This document shows positions 8,093-18,311 of a stretch of DNA of 64,000 nucleotides, in pieces. The notes beneath the pieces are model-generated. The model saw only the letters and a list, made by a program, of their open reading frames with translations. It did not search any database and was not told where the DNA came from. The stretch lies in contig NZ_CANLZZ010000001.1 of the NCBI RefSeq assembly GCF_947495725.1, positions 248,001-312,000 of the forward strand. The letters run 5' to 3'. The position numbers and the translations under genes were made by a program. Origin of the DNA: an uncultured Lutibacter sp. (GTDB lineage Bacteria; Bacteroidota; Bacteroidia; Flavobacteriales; Flavobacteriaceae). Position 1 is the stretch's first letter. Every line of letters starts with the position of its first letter.

Positions 8093-9919
8093 TTATTGCT
8101 TATATGTTAACCCATATCCAAATGGAAATAGAGGTTTTATTGAATTATCCCAAAAATTTGGACCATATTTACCTTTATAATCTTCTACCGATTTTGGCCA
8201 AGAGTGTGGTAATTTCCCTTTAAAATTGTAATCTCCAAAAAGTACTTCAGCAATTCCATTACCTTCAGAACCCGGTAACCAAGAAGCTATAAAAGCATTT
8301 GAAACCTCCAACTCATTTGTAACAACAAGAGGTCTTCCCGAAATTAATACAGTTACCACCTTAACACCTTTTTCTTTATACGTTTTAATATACTTTTGAT
8401 GCGCTTTAGTTAGTGTTAGTTTATAGGAGTTTTCTCCATTAATATCTCCAAAAAACTCAGCATAAGGCGTTTCTCCAACAACTATAATTGCAACATCTGC
8501 ATCAAAATGTTTTCCTGTTGCGTCCTTATCATAAACAACAATGCCTTCTGCACTTTCTTTAATTCCATCTAAAATAGTAGTTGCCCCGTTATAATTTTCT
8601 GGTTTTCCTTGCCAAGAAATTGTCCAGCCTCCAGATTGTAATCCAGAATTATTAGCGTGTTCCCCAACAACCACAATTTTTTTCGTTTTCTTTTTTATTG
8701 GTAAAATTTCTTCTTCATTTTTCAACAAAACTAAAGACTCACGTACTGCTTGTTTTGCAATTTCTCTATGCGCTTCACTTCCTATTTTTTTAATAAAGGA
8801 GGCATCTGGAAAAGGATTTTCAAACAAACCCAAACGGAATTTCTGACGAAGAATACGTTTTACAGCATCGTCAATTCTTTCGTTAGATACTAACAAACTA
8901 TCAACTGCATTTTTTAATCCATTTTGAAAAAAATCCAAATCTCCATCAACTGCCATAACCATATCAATTCCTGCATTGATAATTTTATATTCTCCAAAAC
9001 GTGAATATCCTTTCCAATCGGAAACCACAATTCCATCGAAATTCATTCCAAGTTTTAATGTGTCAGTAAGCATTGTTTTATGAGCATGCATAGGAACCCC
9101 TTCAAACATATTGAAAGAAGCCATTACGGCTCCTACACCATTATTTACGGCTTCCCTATAAGGGTCTAAAAGTTTTTCACTTACTTCTTTTAAACTTATA
9201 GATGTATCTCCACCTTCAATCCCTTTATTTGTTGCACCATCACCTACAAAATGTTTTGCAGTAGCCATAACCGTTGAATTATTTGAAAGATCTCCTTGAT
9301 GCCCTTTTATAGAAGCCCTAGTTAATTCAACCGTTAATTCTGTACTTTCAGAAAATGCTTCGTATACTCTTCCCCATTGCTCGTTGTATGGAATAGCCAC
9401 ACAAGGCGAAAACACCCAATTAAATCCAGTTGCTTGAGATTCTAAAGCAGTTATTTTGGCAACTTCTTCAACTAATTTTGCGTTATGTGTTGCACCTAAG
9501 CCAATATTATGAGGGAAAATAGTAGATCCTTCAAATGTGTTTTGACCGTGAACAGCATCCACACCAAATAATAATGGAATTCCTAATCTTGTTGATAGAG
9601 CTTCTTTTTGGAGTTTTGTAAATTTTGATTGCCATTCTTCAGCTGTTACTCCTGGTGTTGGCCCATCAGTATGAATAACTGAACCAATAAATTTTGAGGC
9701 TACATCCCCATCTTTTATGTCATAAAAATGTCGAACTTGTGTCATCTGACCTATTTTTTCTTCCAAGGTCATTAATTTCAGTAACGAATCTATTTTATGC
9801 TCTATAATTTCATTTTTACTTACCTCTTTTTTTTCGTCATTAAAACACGAAGTAAAAGAAAATACACAGACTCCAAGAACAATCACATTTTTAGCAAGAA
9901 GATTATAAAAAATTTTCAT
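8093..9919 (-). CDS. GH3 beta-glucosidase lipoprotein
   Basis: This 608-residue protein has a lipobox SFTSC (Cys25). The N-terminal barrel includes LLFGVDAVHGQNTF, ATAKHFVGDGATNKG and GIVVSDWKGY, in which Asp301 is the expected nucleophile. The second alpha/beta domain contains ESLVLLKNEEEILPIKKK and VVVGEHANNSGLQSGGWTIS. It ends with LPHSWPKSVEDY and FPFGYGLTY, so it lacks the C-terminal fibronectin-III domain found in BglX-type enzymes. This matches exo-1,3/1,4-beta-glucosidases that trim glucose from non-reducing ends. It lies 2 bases after the GH149 gene end in the same operon, consistent with final hydrolysis of laminari-oligosaccharides in the periplasm. Confidence 0.88.
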   Translation of the reverse strand: MKIFYNLLAKNVIVLGVCVFSFTSCFNDEKKEVSKNEIIEHKIDSLLKLMTLEEKIGQMTQVRHFYDIKDGDVASKFIGSVIHTDGPTPGVTAEEWQSKFTKLQKEALSTRLGIPLLFGVDAVHGQNTFEGSTIFPHNIGLGATHNAKLVEEVAKITALESQATGFNWVFSPCVAIPYNEQWGRVYEAFSESTELTVELTRASIKGHQGDLSNNSTVMATAKHFVGDGATNKGIEGGDTSISLKEVSEKLLDPYREAVNNGVGAVMASFNMFEGVPMHAHKTMLTDTLKLGMNFDGIVVSDWKGYSRFGEYKIINAGIDMVMAVDGDLDFFQNGLKNAVDSLLVSNERIDDAVKRILRQKFRLGLFENPFPDASFIKKIGSEAHREIAKQAVRESLVLLKNEEEILPIKKKTKKIVVVGEHANNSGLQSGGWTISWQGKPENYNGATTILDGIKESAEGIVVYDKDATGKHFDADVAIIVVGETPYAEFFGDINGENSYKLTLTKAHQKYIKTYKEKGVKVVTVLISGRPLVVTNELEVSNAFIASWLPGSEGNGIAEVLFGDYNFKGKLPHSWPKSVEDYKGKYGPNFWDNSIKPLFPFGYGLTYKQ

Positions 9920-9921
9920 TT

Positions 9922-12900
9922 TTAGGCTTTTATTGAAACTACAATTTGTATTATTTCTCCAGTTCTTTTAAATAATTTAGAGCTAGTTTCAACATCTAGT
10001 TCTAGTTTATCTATCATTTTTGATTGCTCATTTTCAAATTCTACTTTTATGCTATCTTTTTCCGAAAATTGATAAATAATAGGCACTTGACAATAGGTGA
10101 AACAAAGCGAACCTTCGTTTAACTGAAGCTCACATTCTACTTTATTTATAGCTTTATAATTGAAAACAGAAGGTTTTTTTAAAAATTCATCTTTTCTCAA
10201 CAATCTTGGATTGAAACAAACTTTTGCATCTTTTACAAAAACTCCTAGCTCTCCAAATCGACTTATAAAATCTTCTTTTACCTGACCGGTCATTCCAGGT
10301 TGTTGCGCTCCTTTTCCTCCTGGAGTATGTGAGTATGGATCCGTTGGAAACGCTCCATATAATTCGGGAGATTTATGAACTCCAATTCCAGCTTCAATTT
10401 CATAATAATGATCTAATAGCTTCCCTATTATTACCTCATCTTCTTTATCTTCCAAAGCTTTTAAGCAAATTTCCTGAACCGCCAACAATAGTTTAGAAAC
10501 CATATGCCAGTAAATAGAACCTAAACCTTCGTAACCGAAAAATGTACCTGAACGACCTGTAAATGCTTTATGATTAAATACTCCTTCAAATATTTCTAAA
10601 GTATTTTCTAAATCTTTTTCAACTAAAGAACTATACTGTACTGGCAAGTTTTTTAATGCTTCTTTTAAACTGTTTGCATTGTTAAAAGTTCCATTAAAAT
10701 GATATGCTCCAAATACATCCTTTTCAACAATCTGTTTGTTATTATCAGTAACTAATTGTTTTAATAATTCCGAATTCTCAACCTTTCCTGAAGGAATATT
10801 ATTCTTTTCATTGAAACCTAATAAATTTTTATTTGGATATAAAATATAACTGTATTGATCTGGTCTAAATAATGCGCTAGCTTTTAAAGCATCCAACAAT
10901 TCCAAAGCTTCTTTACCTTTTACATAACCCGAACTTAACACAGCAACTTGGCCTTCTAACATTTCGGACAAGTAAGAGATTGAAACCTCTTCATTATTTT
11001 CAATTGTCATTAAATTGTATGCGTGGTAAAGATTATCTGCTCGTTTGTTAGCTTCAATTGTTTGGTTGATATACTTCAATGTTATTTCAATAAAACCTAA
11101 CAATTCATCTTTTGAAATATTTTCTTTTTTACTTGAAAATCCTTTTGTATAAATAGTTTCTCTAAAATCACTTCCTGCTTGTCCTAAACCATCTAAAACA
11201 GTTTTACGTTGCTTATCTGAAATTTTATCAGAAAGAATTCCTTCATTTTTAACCAACGTATCAACTACTTTTTTAAAGAAAACAGCCAATTCTACCGAAA
11301 CTTCACTTGTTTCATTTGAAGTATTTTCAACTACACTTTCAAAGAAACTTAAAAAACGTCTCAAGTAATAAAGGGTTACCATTGAAACTCCATTTCCAAC
11401 CAATGCGTTGTTTGCATCATTCCATTCTGGTCGTTGGGTATTCATCCAAATACCACCTTCTGGAATAAAATTCGATACTTTTGCTAAAACAGTAGCTAAA
11501 ATCTTCTCAACAAAATTTACTTTATAAATACTTTTATTTTTATCTTTTAATAAAGCTCCGTCTACCCCAATTAATTCACGTTCTTTTTCAATAAAACTTT
11601 GCGCTTGATGATTAAAATCTATGGTATCTTTTGAGTTTTTTAAAATTTCTGAATAACTCTTAATAGTGTAAGGTACATTTGCATATACAAATACATTTTG
11701 AGTAAATAATTCGGCTAATTTATTTGGATAATATTTTTCGCTAAACTCTAAAAATTTCAACAAATAAATAATTTGATGATCTCCCCAATAACCAATATAA
11801 CTCCAAGGATCGTCTGGCTCAATGGTTTCCCAATCGAAACCACCTTTAGTTACGCGGTACGGATTGTAACCATCAAAAGTTGTAGCATTTAAGAATTTAT
11901 GAATCATATTTTCAATAAACTCTGGATATGAATGTGCTAACGCTTCCCAGTTTTGGAAAATGTCACGCCAGTTACCTTGGTAATCTAATATTTTTGAACC
12001 ATCAATTTCACTTTTTGTATTGATAGAAAATTTGTTCCAAGGTCTACTAGGATCTCCGTGTCTTCTACTAAATTTTAATGGCATGTATTCTAAACACAAA
12101 CGTTTAAAATCTGTATCGTTTTGTTCAGCAATTTTCTTCAAATAAGATAAAGTAAACTCTTTAGGAAGTTGCTTTAAATTTGCTTTTTGATTGCTATAAA
12201 CTTCTTTATTAGCATTTGCTATATATGGAACAAAATCTGATTTTTCAATTTTGTAATTATCGTCAAAAATTCCACCTCTCATTATGTTAAAAAGTGTATT
12301 TGCAAAATGGCGCGTATTTGTTAATTCATCTGCAGTTAATTGAATTCCATCCGCATTACCTGTTAAAGCCACCAATTCTTTTGTTCCTTCTTCAATATCT
12401 TTTTCAACAAGAGCTGCTAAATTTTCTTTAGATTGAATGTTGTTTTTTAGTTCATTTACATCAGTAACTGATTTGTTGACATCTGCTATTGTTAACCAAG
12501 ATTTTTTAGTTTCTAATTCAAATTTTGAATGAATAAAATAAGCTCCTTTTTCAGCTTTTATATCTGTTTCTTGTTGAATATCTTTACCTTTTCTAAAACT
12601 ATCTAATTGTAGTGAAGAAACTAAATAGGTTGGATTTTTAACACCTAAAGACCAAACCATATTCGCTTTTAAAGCTTCGCTTGGCTCTGCTTTATCAACA
12701 ATAATTGCACTTAAGGCATAAATTCCTACTCCTTCTTTTGTATTTAGTTCGCTGCGTTTGTATGCATCTACTAAATTACTAGATGCATTTTGTAAAGCAT
12801 CTCCAACTCCATAAGGTAAAATGTTTTGCAATCCATCTATTAACTCAACTTTTTTAGCTGAATTTGAATTGTTTTCAAAAGTAGATTTTTTAACAAAACC

Positions 12901-13374
12901 ATATTTTTCTGAAGAGTTCCAACTGTATTTAAACGTTAAACCTAAATCTTCGTTTATTTCTTCAAAAATTACTTTGTTTCCATAGCTATTCTTGTATAAA
13001 TTTCTTTTAATTTTATAAGCACCTTCGTACTTACTTGAGAATGGTTCCCATAAATACGTTTTATTATTTGATTGAACTTTTAAAATAGTTTTGCTCCCTG
13101 TAATTTCAGCGAACTCGGTAATTTTATCATCGGTATAATATGGAAATAATGCAAATTGCGCATTTTTTCTACCCGCTGTTAATCCTCCATTACTCGATAT
13201 AAACATCCAATGATTTGAGTAGCTTACAATGCTCATAAAAAACGGACGCATTTCATTTACATTTGAAATTTTGTAATAACTTTCATCACCTATTTTCACA
13301 GAAGTTCCTTTAACTTCATTTTCATTAAAAGAAACCGGTGTTTTTCCTATAAATAATTCGTTTTGCTTATTCAT
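9922..13374 (-). CDS. GH149-type beta-1,3-glucan phosphorylase (cytoplasmic)
   Basis: This 1150-residue protein has no signal peptide (MNKQNELFIGKTPVSF) and is far longer than most hydrolases. TQRPEWNDANNALVGNG places Asp653 where the GH94-like phosphorylases carry their general acid in a (D/E)WND motif. GAQQPGMTGQVKEDFISRFG resembles the C-terminal GQVKEDxxxRxGELG segment of that clan. Length and layout match GH149, which reversibly phosphorolyses beta-1,3-glucans to glucose-1-phosphate. It is the only cytoplasmic enzyme in a PUL whose other hydrolases are lipoproteins, and it is next to a sugar porter. The family call is from memory of motifs and length, not a search. Confidence 0.78.
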   Translation of the reverse strand: MNKQNELFIGKTPVSFNENEVKGTSVKIGDESYYKISNVNEMRPFFMSIVSYSNHWMFISSNGGLTAGRKNAQFALFPYYTDDKITEFAEITGSKTILKVQSNNKTYLWEPFSSKYEGAYKIKRNLYKNSYGNKVIFEEINEDLGLTFKYSWNSSEKYGFVKKSTFENNSNSAKKVELIDGLQNILPYGVGDALQNASSNLVDAYKRSELNTKEGVGIYALSAIIVDKAEPSEALKANMVWSLGVKNPTYLVSSLQLDSFRKGKDIQQETDIKAEKGAYFIHSKFELETKKSWLTIADVNKSVTDVNELKNNIQSKENLAALVEKDIEEGTKELVALTGNADGIQLTADELTNTRHFANTLFNIMRGGIFDDNYKIEKSDFVPYIANANKEVYSNQKANLKQLPKEFTLSYLKKIAEQNDTDFKRLCLEYMPLKFSRRHGDPSRPWNKFSINTKSEIDGSKILDYQGNWRDIFQNWEALAHSYPEFIENMIHKFLNATTFDGYNPYRVTKGGFDWETIEPDDPWSYIGYWGDHQIIYLLKFLEFSEKYYPNKLAELFTQNVFVYANVPYTIKSYSEILKNSKDTIDFNHQAQSFIEKERELIGVDGALLKDKNKSIYKVNFVEKILATVLAKVSNFIPEGGIWMNTQRPEWNDANNALVGNGVSMVTLYYLRRFLSFFESVVENTSNETSEVSVELAVFFKKVVDTLVKNEGILSDKISDKQRKTVLDGLGQAGSDFRETIYTKGFSSKKENISKDELLGFIEITLKYINQTIEANKRADNLYHAYNLMTIENNEEVSISYLSEMLEGQVAVLSSGYVKGKEALELLDALKASALFRPDQYSYILYPNKNLLGFNEKNNIPSGKVENSELLKQLVTDNNKQIVEKDVFGAYHFNGTFNNANSLKEALKNLPVQYSSLVEKDLENTLEIFEGVFNHKAFTGRSGTFFGYEGLGSIYWHMVSKLLLAVQEICLKALEDKEDEVIIGKLLDHYYEIEAGIGVHKSPELYGAFPTDPYSHTPGGKGAQQPGMTGQVKEDFISRFGELGVFVKDAKVCFNPRLLRKDEFLKKPSVFNYKAINKVECELQLNEGSLCFTYCQVPIIYQFSEKDSIKVEFENEQSKMIDKLELDVETSSKLFKRTGEIIQIVVSIKA

Positions 13375-13432
13375 TACGATAATTTTATTCTAAACTTTTT
13401 TTGATTTTTTTTGATTTTTTTGGATTTAGACT

Positions 13433-14947
13433 CTACGACTTTAATAATAACTCTTCAAGTTCTTCTAAACTTTTACCTTTTGTTTCAACAACATATTTCA
13501 ATACAAAAACTAACGATAAGGTTGCCATTACTGCGTAAATTGCAAATGTTCCAGTAGGACCTAAATTAGATAACTCCCAAGGAAAAAATTGAGTAACTGA
13601 AAAACTCACTAGCGAATTAAAAAAGCCAACAATAGAAATGGCAATTCCTTTAACTTTTCCTGGGAAAATTTCTGATAACATAGTCCACATTACAGGACCT
13701 AAAGAAATAGCAAATGCAGCTACATATAGCAGAATTGCAACTAAAACCAATGTTGCATTTACATGTATAAAACTCTTCACATTGTTTTGTTTAAATGCTA
13801 TAAAATCTTCTTTCAATAGCAATGGTTCAATTGCGTTAAATAATTCATTTTGCGATGTATATGTTTGCCCTTCTAAATGTGATATTTCTGTTTTAATATG
13901 AACGTTTTCAATTTTTTCGATAGAAGAATTATTTATGGTATAGGTTGCATTATTAAAAGCAATTGTAGCCATTGACAATGCAATTGCCATTGTAAATGTT
14001 CCAATAATTAATAATGGTTTTCTTCCCAATTTATCAATAAGCCAAATAGCTACCAACGTAAAAACCAAATTAGTTAACCCAACTACTATTGCTTGTAAAA
14101 ATGACGAATCGGCACTTCCACCAGCCTGTTCAAAAATGGTAGGTGCATAATAGAAAATAGCGTTAATTCCTGTTATTTGTTGAAAAAAAGCTAAACCAAA
14201 TGCTATAATTAAAATGGTTGTCATTTTTCTACTAAACAAATCTTTTAAAGTCCCTTTTTCTTCTTTTTTAGCAATACCTCTTTGAATACTTTCTATGGTA
14301 TCTTTTGCAAAATCTAACCCTCCTATTTTCTTTAATATGGATTTTGCTGATGACACATCATTATGTTGTATTATAAGCCAACGTGGACTTTTAGGAACTA
14401 CAAACAGCGCAATAAAATAAATGAATGCTGGAATTGCTTCAACACCCAACATCCAGCGCCAGCTTTCAAATTCAATATCTTTTAAAAAATAGTTTGAAAA
14501 GTAAGCTACCGAAATACCAATTACTATATTTAATTGATTTAATGAAACTAAACTACCACGTAGTTTTGGAGGTGCTATTTCTGCAATATAAATTGGTGCA
14601 ATTAAAATAGCTCCACCAATTCCAATCCCGCCAATAATTCTTGCGATTATAAATGATATATAATTAGTAGCTATTGCTGACCAAGTAGCTGAAATAGTAA
14701 ATAAAATTGCAGTAATAATTAACAGTTTTCTTCTGCCATATTTATCACTTAATGGTCCTGCCAATAAATTACCTGCCATGGCCCCAAAAATAACGCAACC
14801 AACTGCAAACCCTAATTGCCAATCACTCATTTCAAAATAAGTTCTAATACCTGTTATAGCTCCAGAAATTACCGCACTATCAAACCCTAATAGAAACCCT
14901 CCAAGAGCAACAATTAAACTTATTAATATGGTGTATGATTTATTCAT
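13433..14947 (-). CDS. Sugar-porter family MFS transporter
   Basis: This 504-residue protein has 12 predicted membrane helices. Sugar-porter signatures are clear: GFDSAVISGAITGIR in helix 1, GPLSDKYGRRKLL in loop 2-3, and APPKLRGSLVSLNQL. FFQQITGINAIFYYAPTIF is in helix 7 and VVETKGKSLEELEELL at the C-terminus. An extended segment (about residues 335-385) between helices 9 and 10 is longer than in XylE. The start ATG overlaps the GH30 stop by one base (TAATG), so translation is coupled. It probably imports glucose or short glucosides from the periplasm for GH149 and glycolysis. Confidence 0.88.
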   Translation of the reverse strand: MNKSYTILISLIVALGGFLLGFDSAVISGAITGIRTYFEMSDWQLGFAVGCVIFGAMAGNLLAGPLSDKYGRRKLLIITAILFTISATWSAIATNYISFIIARIIGGIGIGGAILIAPIYIAEIAPPKLRGSLVSLNQLNIVIGISVAYFSNYFLKDIEFESWRWMLGVEAIPAFIYFIALFVVPKSPRWLIIQHNDVSSAKSILKKIGGLDFAKDTIESIQRGIAKKEEKGTLKDLFSRKMTTILIIAFGLAFFQQITGINAIFYYAPTIFEQAGGSADSSFLQAIVVGLTNLVFTLVAIWLIDKLGRKPLLIIGTFTMAIALSMATIAFNNATYTINNSSIEKIENVHIKTEISHLEGQTYTSQNELFNAIEPLLLKEDFIAFKQNNVKSFIHVNATLVLVAILLYVAAFAISLGPVMWTMLSEIFPGKVKGIAISIVGFFNSLVSFSVTQFFPWELSNLGPTGTFAIYAVMATLSLVFVLKYVVETKGKSLEELEELLLKS

Positions 14948-16452
14948 TATTTTTGGTTTAAAATGATTGACTGAATTGAATGTGCTGGCATTTGTAAACT
15001 AGCACTTTTATTATCTATTGTTAACATATAATTTATATCAACATTACCAGTATTTAATGCCACAACTACTAAACTTCCATTTTTATTAAGAAAAGATGTT
15101 GCACTTAAGTGATTTGCTGTAGTTTCAGTTGAAAGTCTTACTGCTCCGGGTCGAATAAATTTTGAAAAGTGACCAATATAATAATAGGAGTTTGTAAACT
15201 TAAGTTCTCCTGTTTTAGTATTTCCATGAACAGGTGCAAAACAAAAATTTCCAACGTGATTTGGACCCCCAGTTTCATCTAATAAAATATTCCAATCTGT
15301 CCAAGCAACAGTTCCATTGTTAAAATCGTTAATCATTGACTTTCCATAACGTTCAGCAAGTTTTGGGTCTTCAATTCTATTTAAATCAAAACCTTCATTA
15401 CAACCTTCAGTAAAAATTAAATTCTTATCAGGAAAAGCTTCATTAACACTTTTTACATTTTTATACATTGGAGTTCCATCTTTCCAATCTTCATACCAAT
15501 GAAAACCAGCTCCCCAAACATATTTATTTGCTTCTAGATCATTTAATATAATATTTACTCTTTCAAATAATAAATCTCTATTATGATCCCAAACAATTAT
15601 TTTTTTATCTCCTAACCCTTCTTTTTCTAAGGTTGGCCCTAAATAATTTTTTAAAAAATCGCGTTCTTCTTCTGCTGTATAAATACAAGATTCCCAACGT
15701 TGAACCGCCATTGGTTCATTTTGAATGGTTAACCCCCAAATTGGAATACCTTCGGCTTCATAGGCTTTTATAAATTTTGCATAGTAATTTGCCCAAGGTT
15801 GAAAATATTCTGGTAATAATTTACCACCTTTTAACATATTGTTATTCGTTTTCATAAATGCTGGCGGACTCCAAGGACTTGCAAATATTGTTAATTTTCC
15901 ATCTGTAGCTTCAATGGCTTTTTTAGTGAATGGAATTCTAAATTCTTTATCATGATTTATTGAAAACGATTTTAAATCAGTGTCACCTTCATTTATATAA
16001 GTATAACTTTCGGTTGAAAAGTCGCAACTATGAATAACTGTTCGAGCCAGTGAGTAACCAATACCTTTATCAACATTAAAATATGCTTCCATAAAAAGCT
16101 TTTGTTCACTTTCTTTTAATTTATAAAATGTTTCTGCAGAAGCATCTGTTAAAGCTGCTCCAATACCAACAAAAGTTTGATGTTGTTTGGAACTATTTAC
16201 ATAAATGGAAGCTTCTGTTTCTAAAGGCTGTTTAAAATTAGAGAATGGAATTTGTGCAGCCGTTAATTGCAGCTTAACATCACCTTTTGAACTAGTTGTA
16301 TAAACTTCACTTTTAATTAACTCCCTAAAATTGTGCATTTTGGACGTCTGCATATTTGCATCTTTTGAAATTTCTACATTATTAGAACAACCAATTAAAA
16401 CTTTAACTATTATAAACAGTAGTAATATTTGAATGTTTTTTTTAAGGCACAT
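14947..16452 (-). CDS. GH30 beta-glucanase lipoprotein (likely beta-1,6)
   Basis: The start at 16452 (MCLKKNIQILLLF) gives a proper lipoprotein signal with lipobox VLIGC (Cys22). An in-frame ATG at 16482 would add ten charged residues. FVGIGAALTDASAETF starts the GH30 barrel, LTIQNEPMAV holds the acid/base (Glu246), and LIFTEGCNEG the nucleophile (Glu349). ASPWSPPAFMKTNNNM is typical of glucosylceramidase-like GH30. The C-terminal beta domain ends in a QMPAHSIQSIIL strand. In laminarin PULs GH30 enzymes remove beta-1,6-glucosyl branches, which fits here, but the linkage is inferred. It is first of a seven-gene run behind a terminator. Confidence 0.85.
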   Translation of the reverse strand: MCLKKNIQILLLFIIVKVLIGCSNNVEISKDANMQTSKMHNFRELIKSEVYTTSSKGDVKLQLTAAQIPFSNFKQPLETEASIYVNSSKQHQTFVGIGAALTDASAETFYKLKESEQKLFMEAYFNVDKGIGYSLARTVIHSCDFSTESYTYINEGDTDLKSFSINHDKEFRIPFTKKAIEATDGKLTIFASPWSPPAFMKTNNNMLKGGKLLPEYFQPWANYYAKFIKAYEAEGIPIWGLTIQNEPMAVQRWESCIYTAEEERDFLKNYLGPTLEKEGLGDKKIIVWDHNRDLLFERVNIILNDLEANKYVWGAGFHWYEDWKDGTPMYKNVKSVNEAFPDKNLIFTEGCNEGFDLNRIEDPKLAERYGKSMINDFNNGTVAWTDWNILLDETGGPNHVGNFCFAPVHGNTKTGELKFTNSYYYIGHFSKFIRPGAVRLSTETTANHLSATSFLNKNGSLVVVALNTGNVDINYMLTIDNKSASLQMPAHSIQSIILNQK

Positions 16453-16549
16453 TTTTTCAATTTTTAATCTTTTCCCTAACAAAATATGATACTCCTAAAA
16501 GACCTTTTTATTTTGTTTTCAACAAATGTTTTTTCAATTAAAATTAATT

Positions 16550-16583
16550 AAAAGGTCAGATCAATTCATAATCTGACCTTTTT
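16550..16583 (-). terminator. Rho-independent terminator after GH16
   Basis: An 11-base inverted repeat AAAAGGTCAGA ... TCTGACCTTTT with an 11-base loop is followed by T residues. It lies just past the GH16 stop and before GH30. It should separate the susCD-binding protein-GH16 transcript from the GH30-to-GH-A transcript, allowing different expression levels. Confidence 0.75.
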
Positions 16584-16609
16584 CACTTAACTACTAACTA
16601 AACTCAATA

Positions 16610-18289
16610 TTATTGATAAACTTTTATATATTCCACTTCCATTGTATCTGCGGTGAATGCAGCATCAATGCTTCCTCCTAAAGTGCCTCCTATTGCAACA
16701 TTCATTATTAAGAAAAAGTTCTCATTAAATGGTAAATCACTATTATTAGCCATTTCAACAACTTTTTCATTATCAACAAATACTTGAATCAACTCTTCAG
16801 TCCATTCTAAAGAATATAAGTGAAACTCACTTGTTGCATTTGCAATTGCTGCACTTTCACCATAACTAGCATTAACTGAATTTGTGTAATCCCACCAATG
16901 AAATGTTCCTAAAGTACTTGCTTTATCTCCACCTGTTTGCTCCATTATATCCATTTCCCCACATTTAGGCCATCCAACCGTTGGGAAGTTTTCACCTAGC
17001 ATCCATAAAGCAGGCCAAGTTCCGGCCGATTCTGGTAGCTTTGCACTTATATCAACTCTTCCATATTTAAAATTATATAAGCCTTGTGTTTTTAATCTTG
17101 CGGAAGTATAACTTCCATCAGTTTCTTTTTTAGCTGTAATTTTCAAAACGCCATCTTCAACAACTACATTATCAGCACTATCTGTATAAGTTTGTTCTTC
17201 ACCATTTCCCCAGCCTCCTGCGCCAAGATCATATGTCCATTTTGAAGGGTCTGGAGCACCTGCAGTTTCAAATTCATCAGACCACACTAAATTGGTGAAT
17301 TCTGAAGCTCCTTGAACTGGTTTAGTAGATGTAAATAATTGATACCAAGCAGCACCTGATCCAGATGCCGTATTTTCTATAATTCTTACTCTCATGTAGT
17401 TTTCATCAATAGAAATAATATCGTAAGTACTTGCTCCAACGTACCATCCCATAAAACCACCATCTGAAATTTCGAATGATGTACCTCTATATGGTAATTC
17501 ATTGTATGAACCTTCTAAAGCCGCTTTTGAATTTGATGGAAATATGGAAACATTTTTAACACCAAACATTGTTGTTGCAACAGTTTCATCGTGACATTGG
17601 TCTCCTCCAACACCAATGTAACCTGCATAAGTCCCTGGAATAAATGCTGGACCTGATGTTTGTTCAAATGTAATACCATTGGCCGTTTTTGTAAACACAA
17701 ACTCATTATCATACATGCACCCTTTTTCTTCATCCCAAGCTTTAATGGCATTCCACCACCCTTCATAGGCAAATTCTCCATTTCCATAATCATCTGAAAT
17801 TGGTCCTAATCCAACGTGTAAATCTAAATCAGCAGCCCAATACCATGTTTTGCCTTCACCAATAACACCTCCACTTAAAATATTTTCAGCTTCTACATCA
17901 GAAAAAGAGCTATATACTTTCACTTCTTTTGAAACAGTTGATGCAACACCACCAGTTCCGATTGCGCTTACAGTTACAGTATAGTCAACTTCTCCTACTT
18001 TAGTGTACCTGTGAGTTACAACACCTGAAGGAACTACTTTACTTGAGCCATCACCAAAATTAAAAGTATAACTTATTACATTGTTTGCAGTGGCTTTAAA
18101 TGTTACAAAACCACTTCCGTCACCATTAACAAACTCTGGATTATTTAAATCTTGACCTTGAATTTCTACTGAAACTATATCTACATTAGAAGGTGCAATT
18201 AAATCTCCAAATTCTTGGCTGTCTTCTTCACAAGCACTAAAAAATAGTGCTAATGAAAAAATTGCTATTATATATTTTATATTTTTCAT
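16610..18289 (-). CDS. PKD-GH16 laminarinase lipoprotein
   Basis: This 559-residue protein has a lipobox FFSAC (Cys20). A PKD domain spans about residues 35-127, with YTFNFGDGSSKVVPSG and HRYTKVGEVDYTVTVS. A beta-rich middle domain of unknown family spans about 130-320 (ending near SGSGAAWYQLFTS). The GH16 catalytic domain runs from about 332 to 559. Its signature GEMDIMEQ supplies nucleophile Glu445, Asp447 and acid/base Glu450, flanked by WPALWMLGEN and GTFHWWDY, as in beta-1,3-glucanases (GH16_3). It is the surface endo-enzyme of the PUL, encoded after the SusE-position protein with a 22-base gap. Confidence 0.88.
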   Translation of the reverse strand: MKNIKYIIAIFSLALFFSACEEDSQEFGDLIAPSNVDIVSVEIQGQDLNNPEFVNGDGSGFVTFKATANNVISYTFNFGDGSSKVVPSGVVTHRYTKVGEVDYTVTVSAIGTGGVASTVSKEVKVYSSFSDVEAENILSGGVIGEGKTWYWAADLDLHVGLGPISDDYGNGEFAYEGWWNAIKAWDEEKGCMYDNEFVFTKTANGITFEQTSGPAFIPGTYAGYIGVGGDQCHDETVATTMFGVKNVSIFPSNSKAALEGSYNELPYRGTSFEISDGGFMGWYVGASTYDIISIDENYMRVRIIENTASGSGAAWYQLFTSTKPVQGASEFTNLVWSDEFETAGAPDPSKWTYDLGAGGWGNGEEQTYTDSADNVVVEDGVLKITAKKETDGSYTSARLKTQGLYNFKYGRVDISAKLPESAGTWPALWMLGENFPTVGWPKCGEMDIMEQTGGDKASTLGTFHWWDYTNSVNASYGESAAIANATSEFHLYSLEWTEELIQVFVDNEKVVEMANNSDLPFNENFFLIMNVAIGGTLGGSIDAAFTADTMEVEYIKVYQ

Positions 18290-18311
18290 AATTCTACTTT
18301 ATATTATTCTA

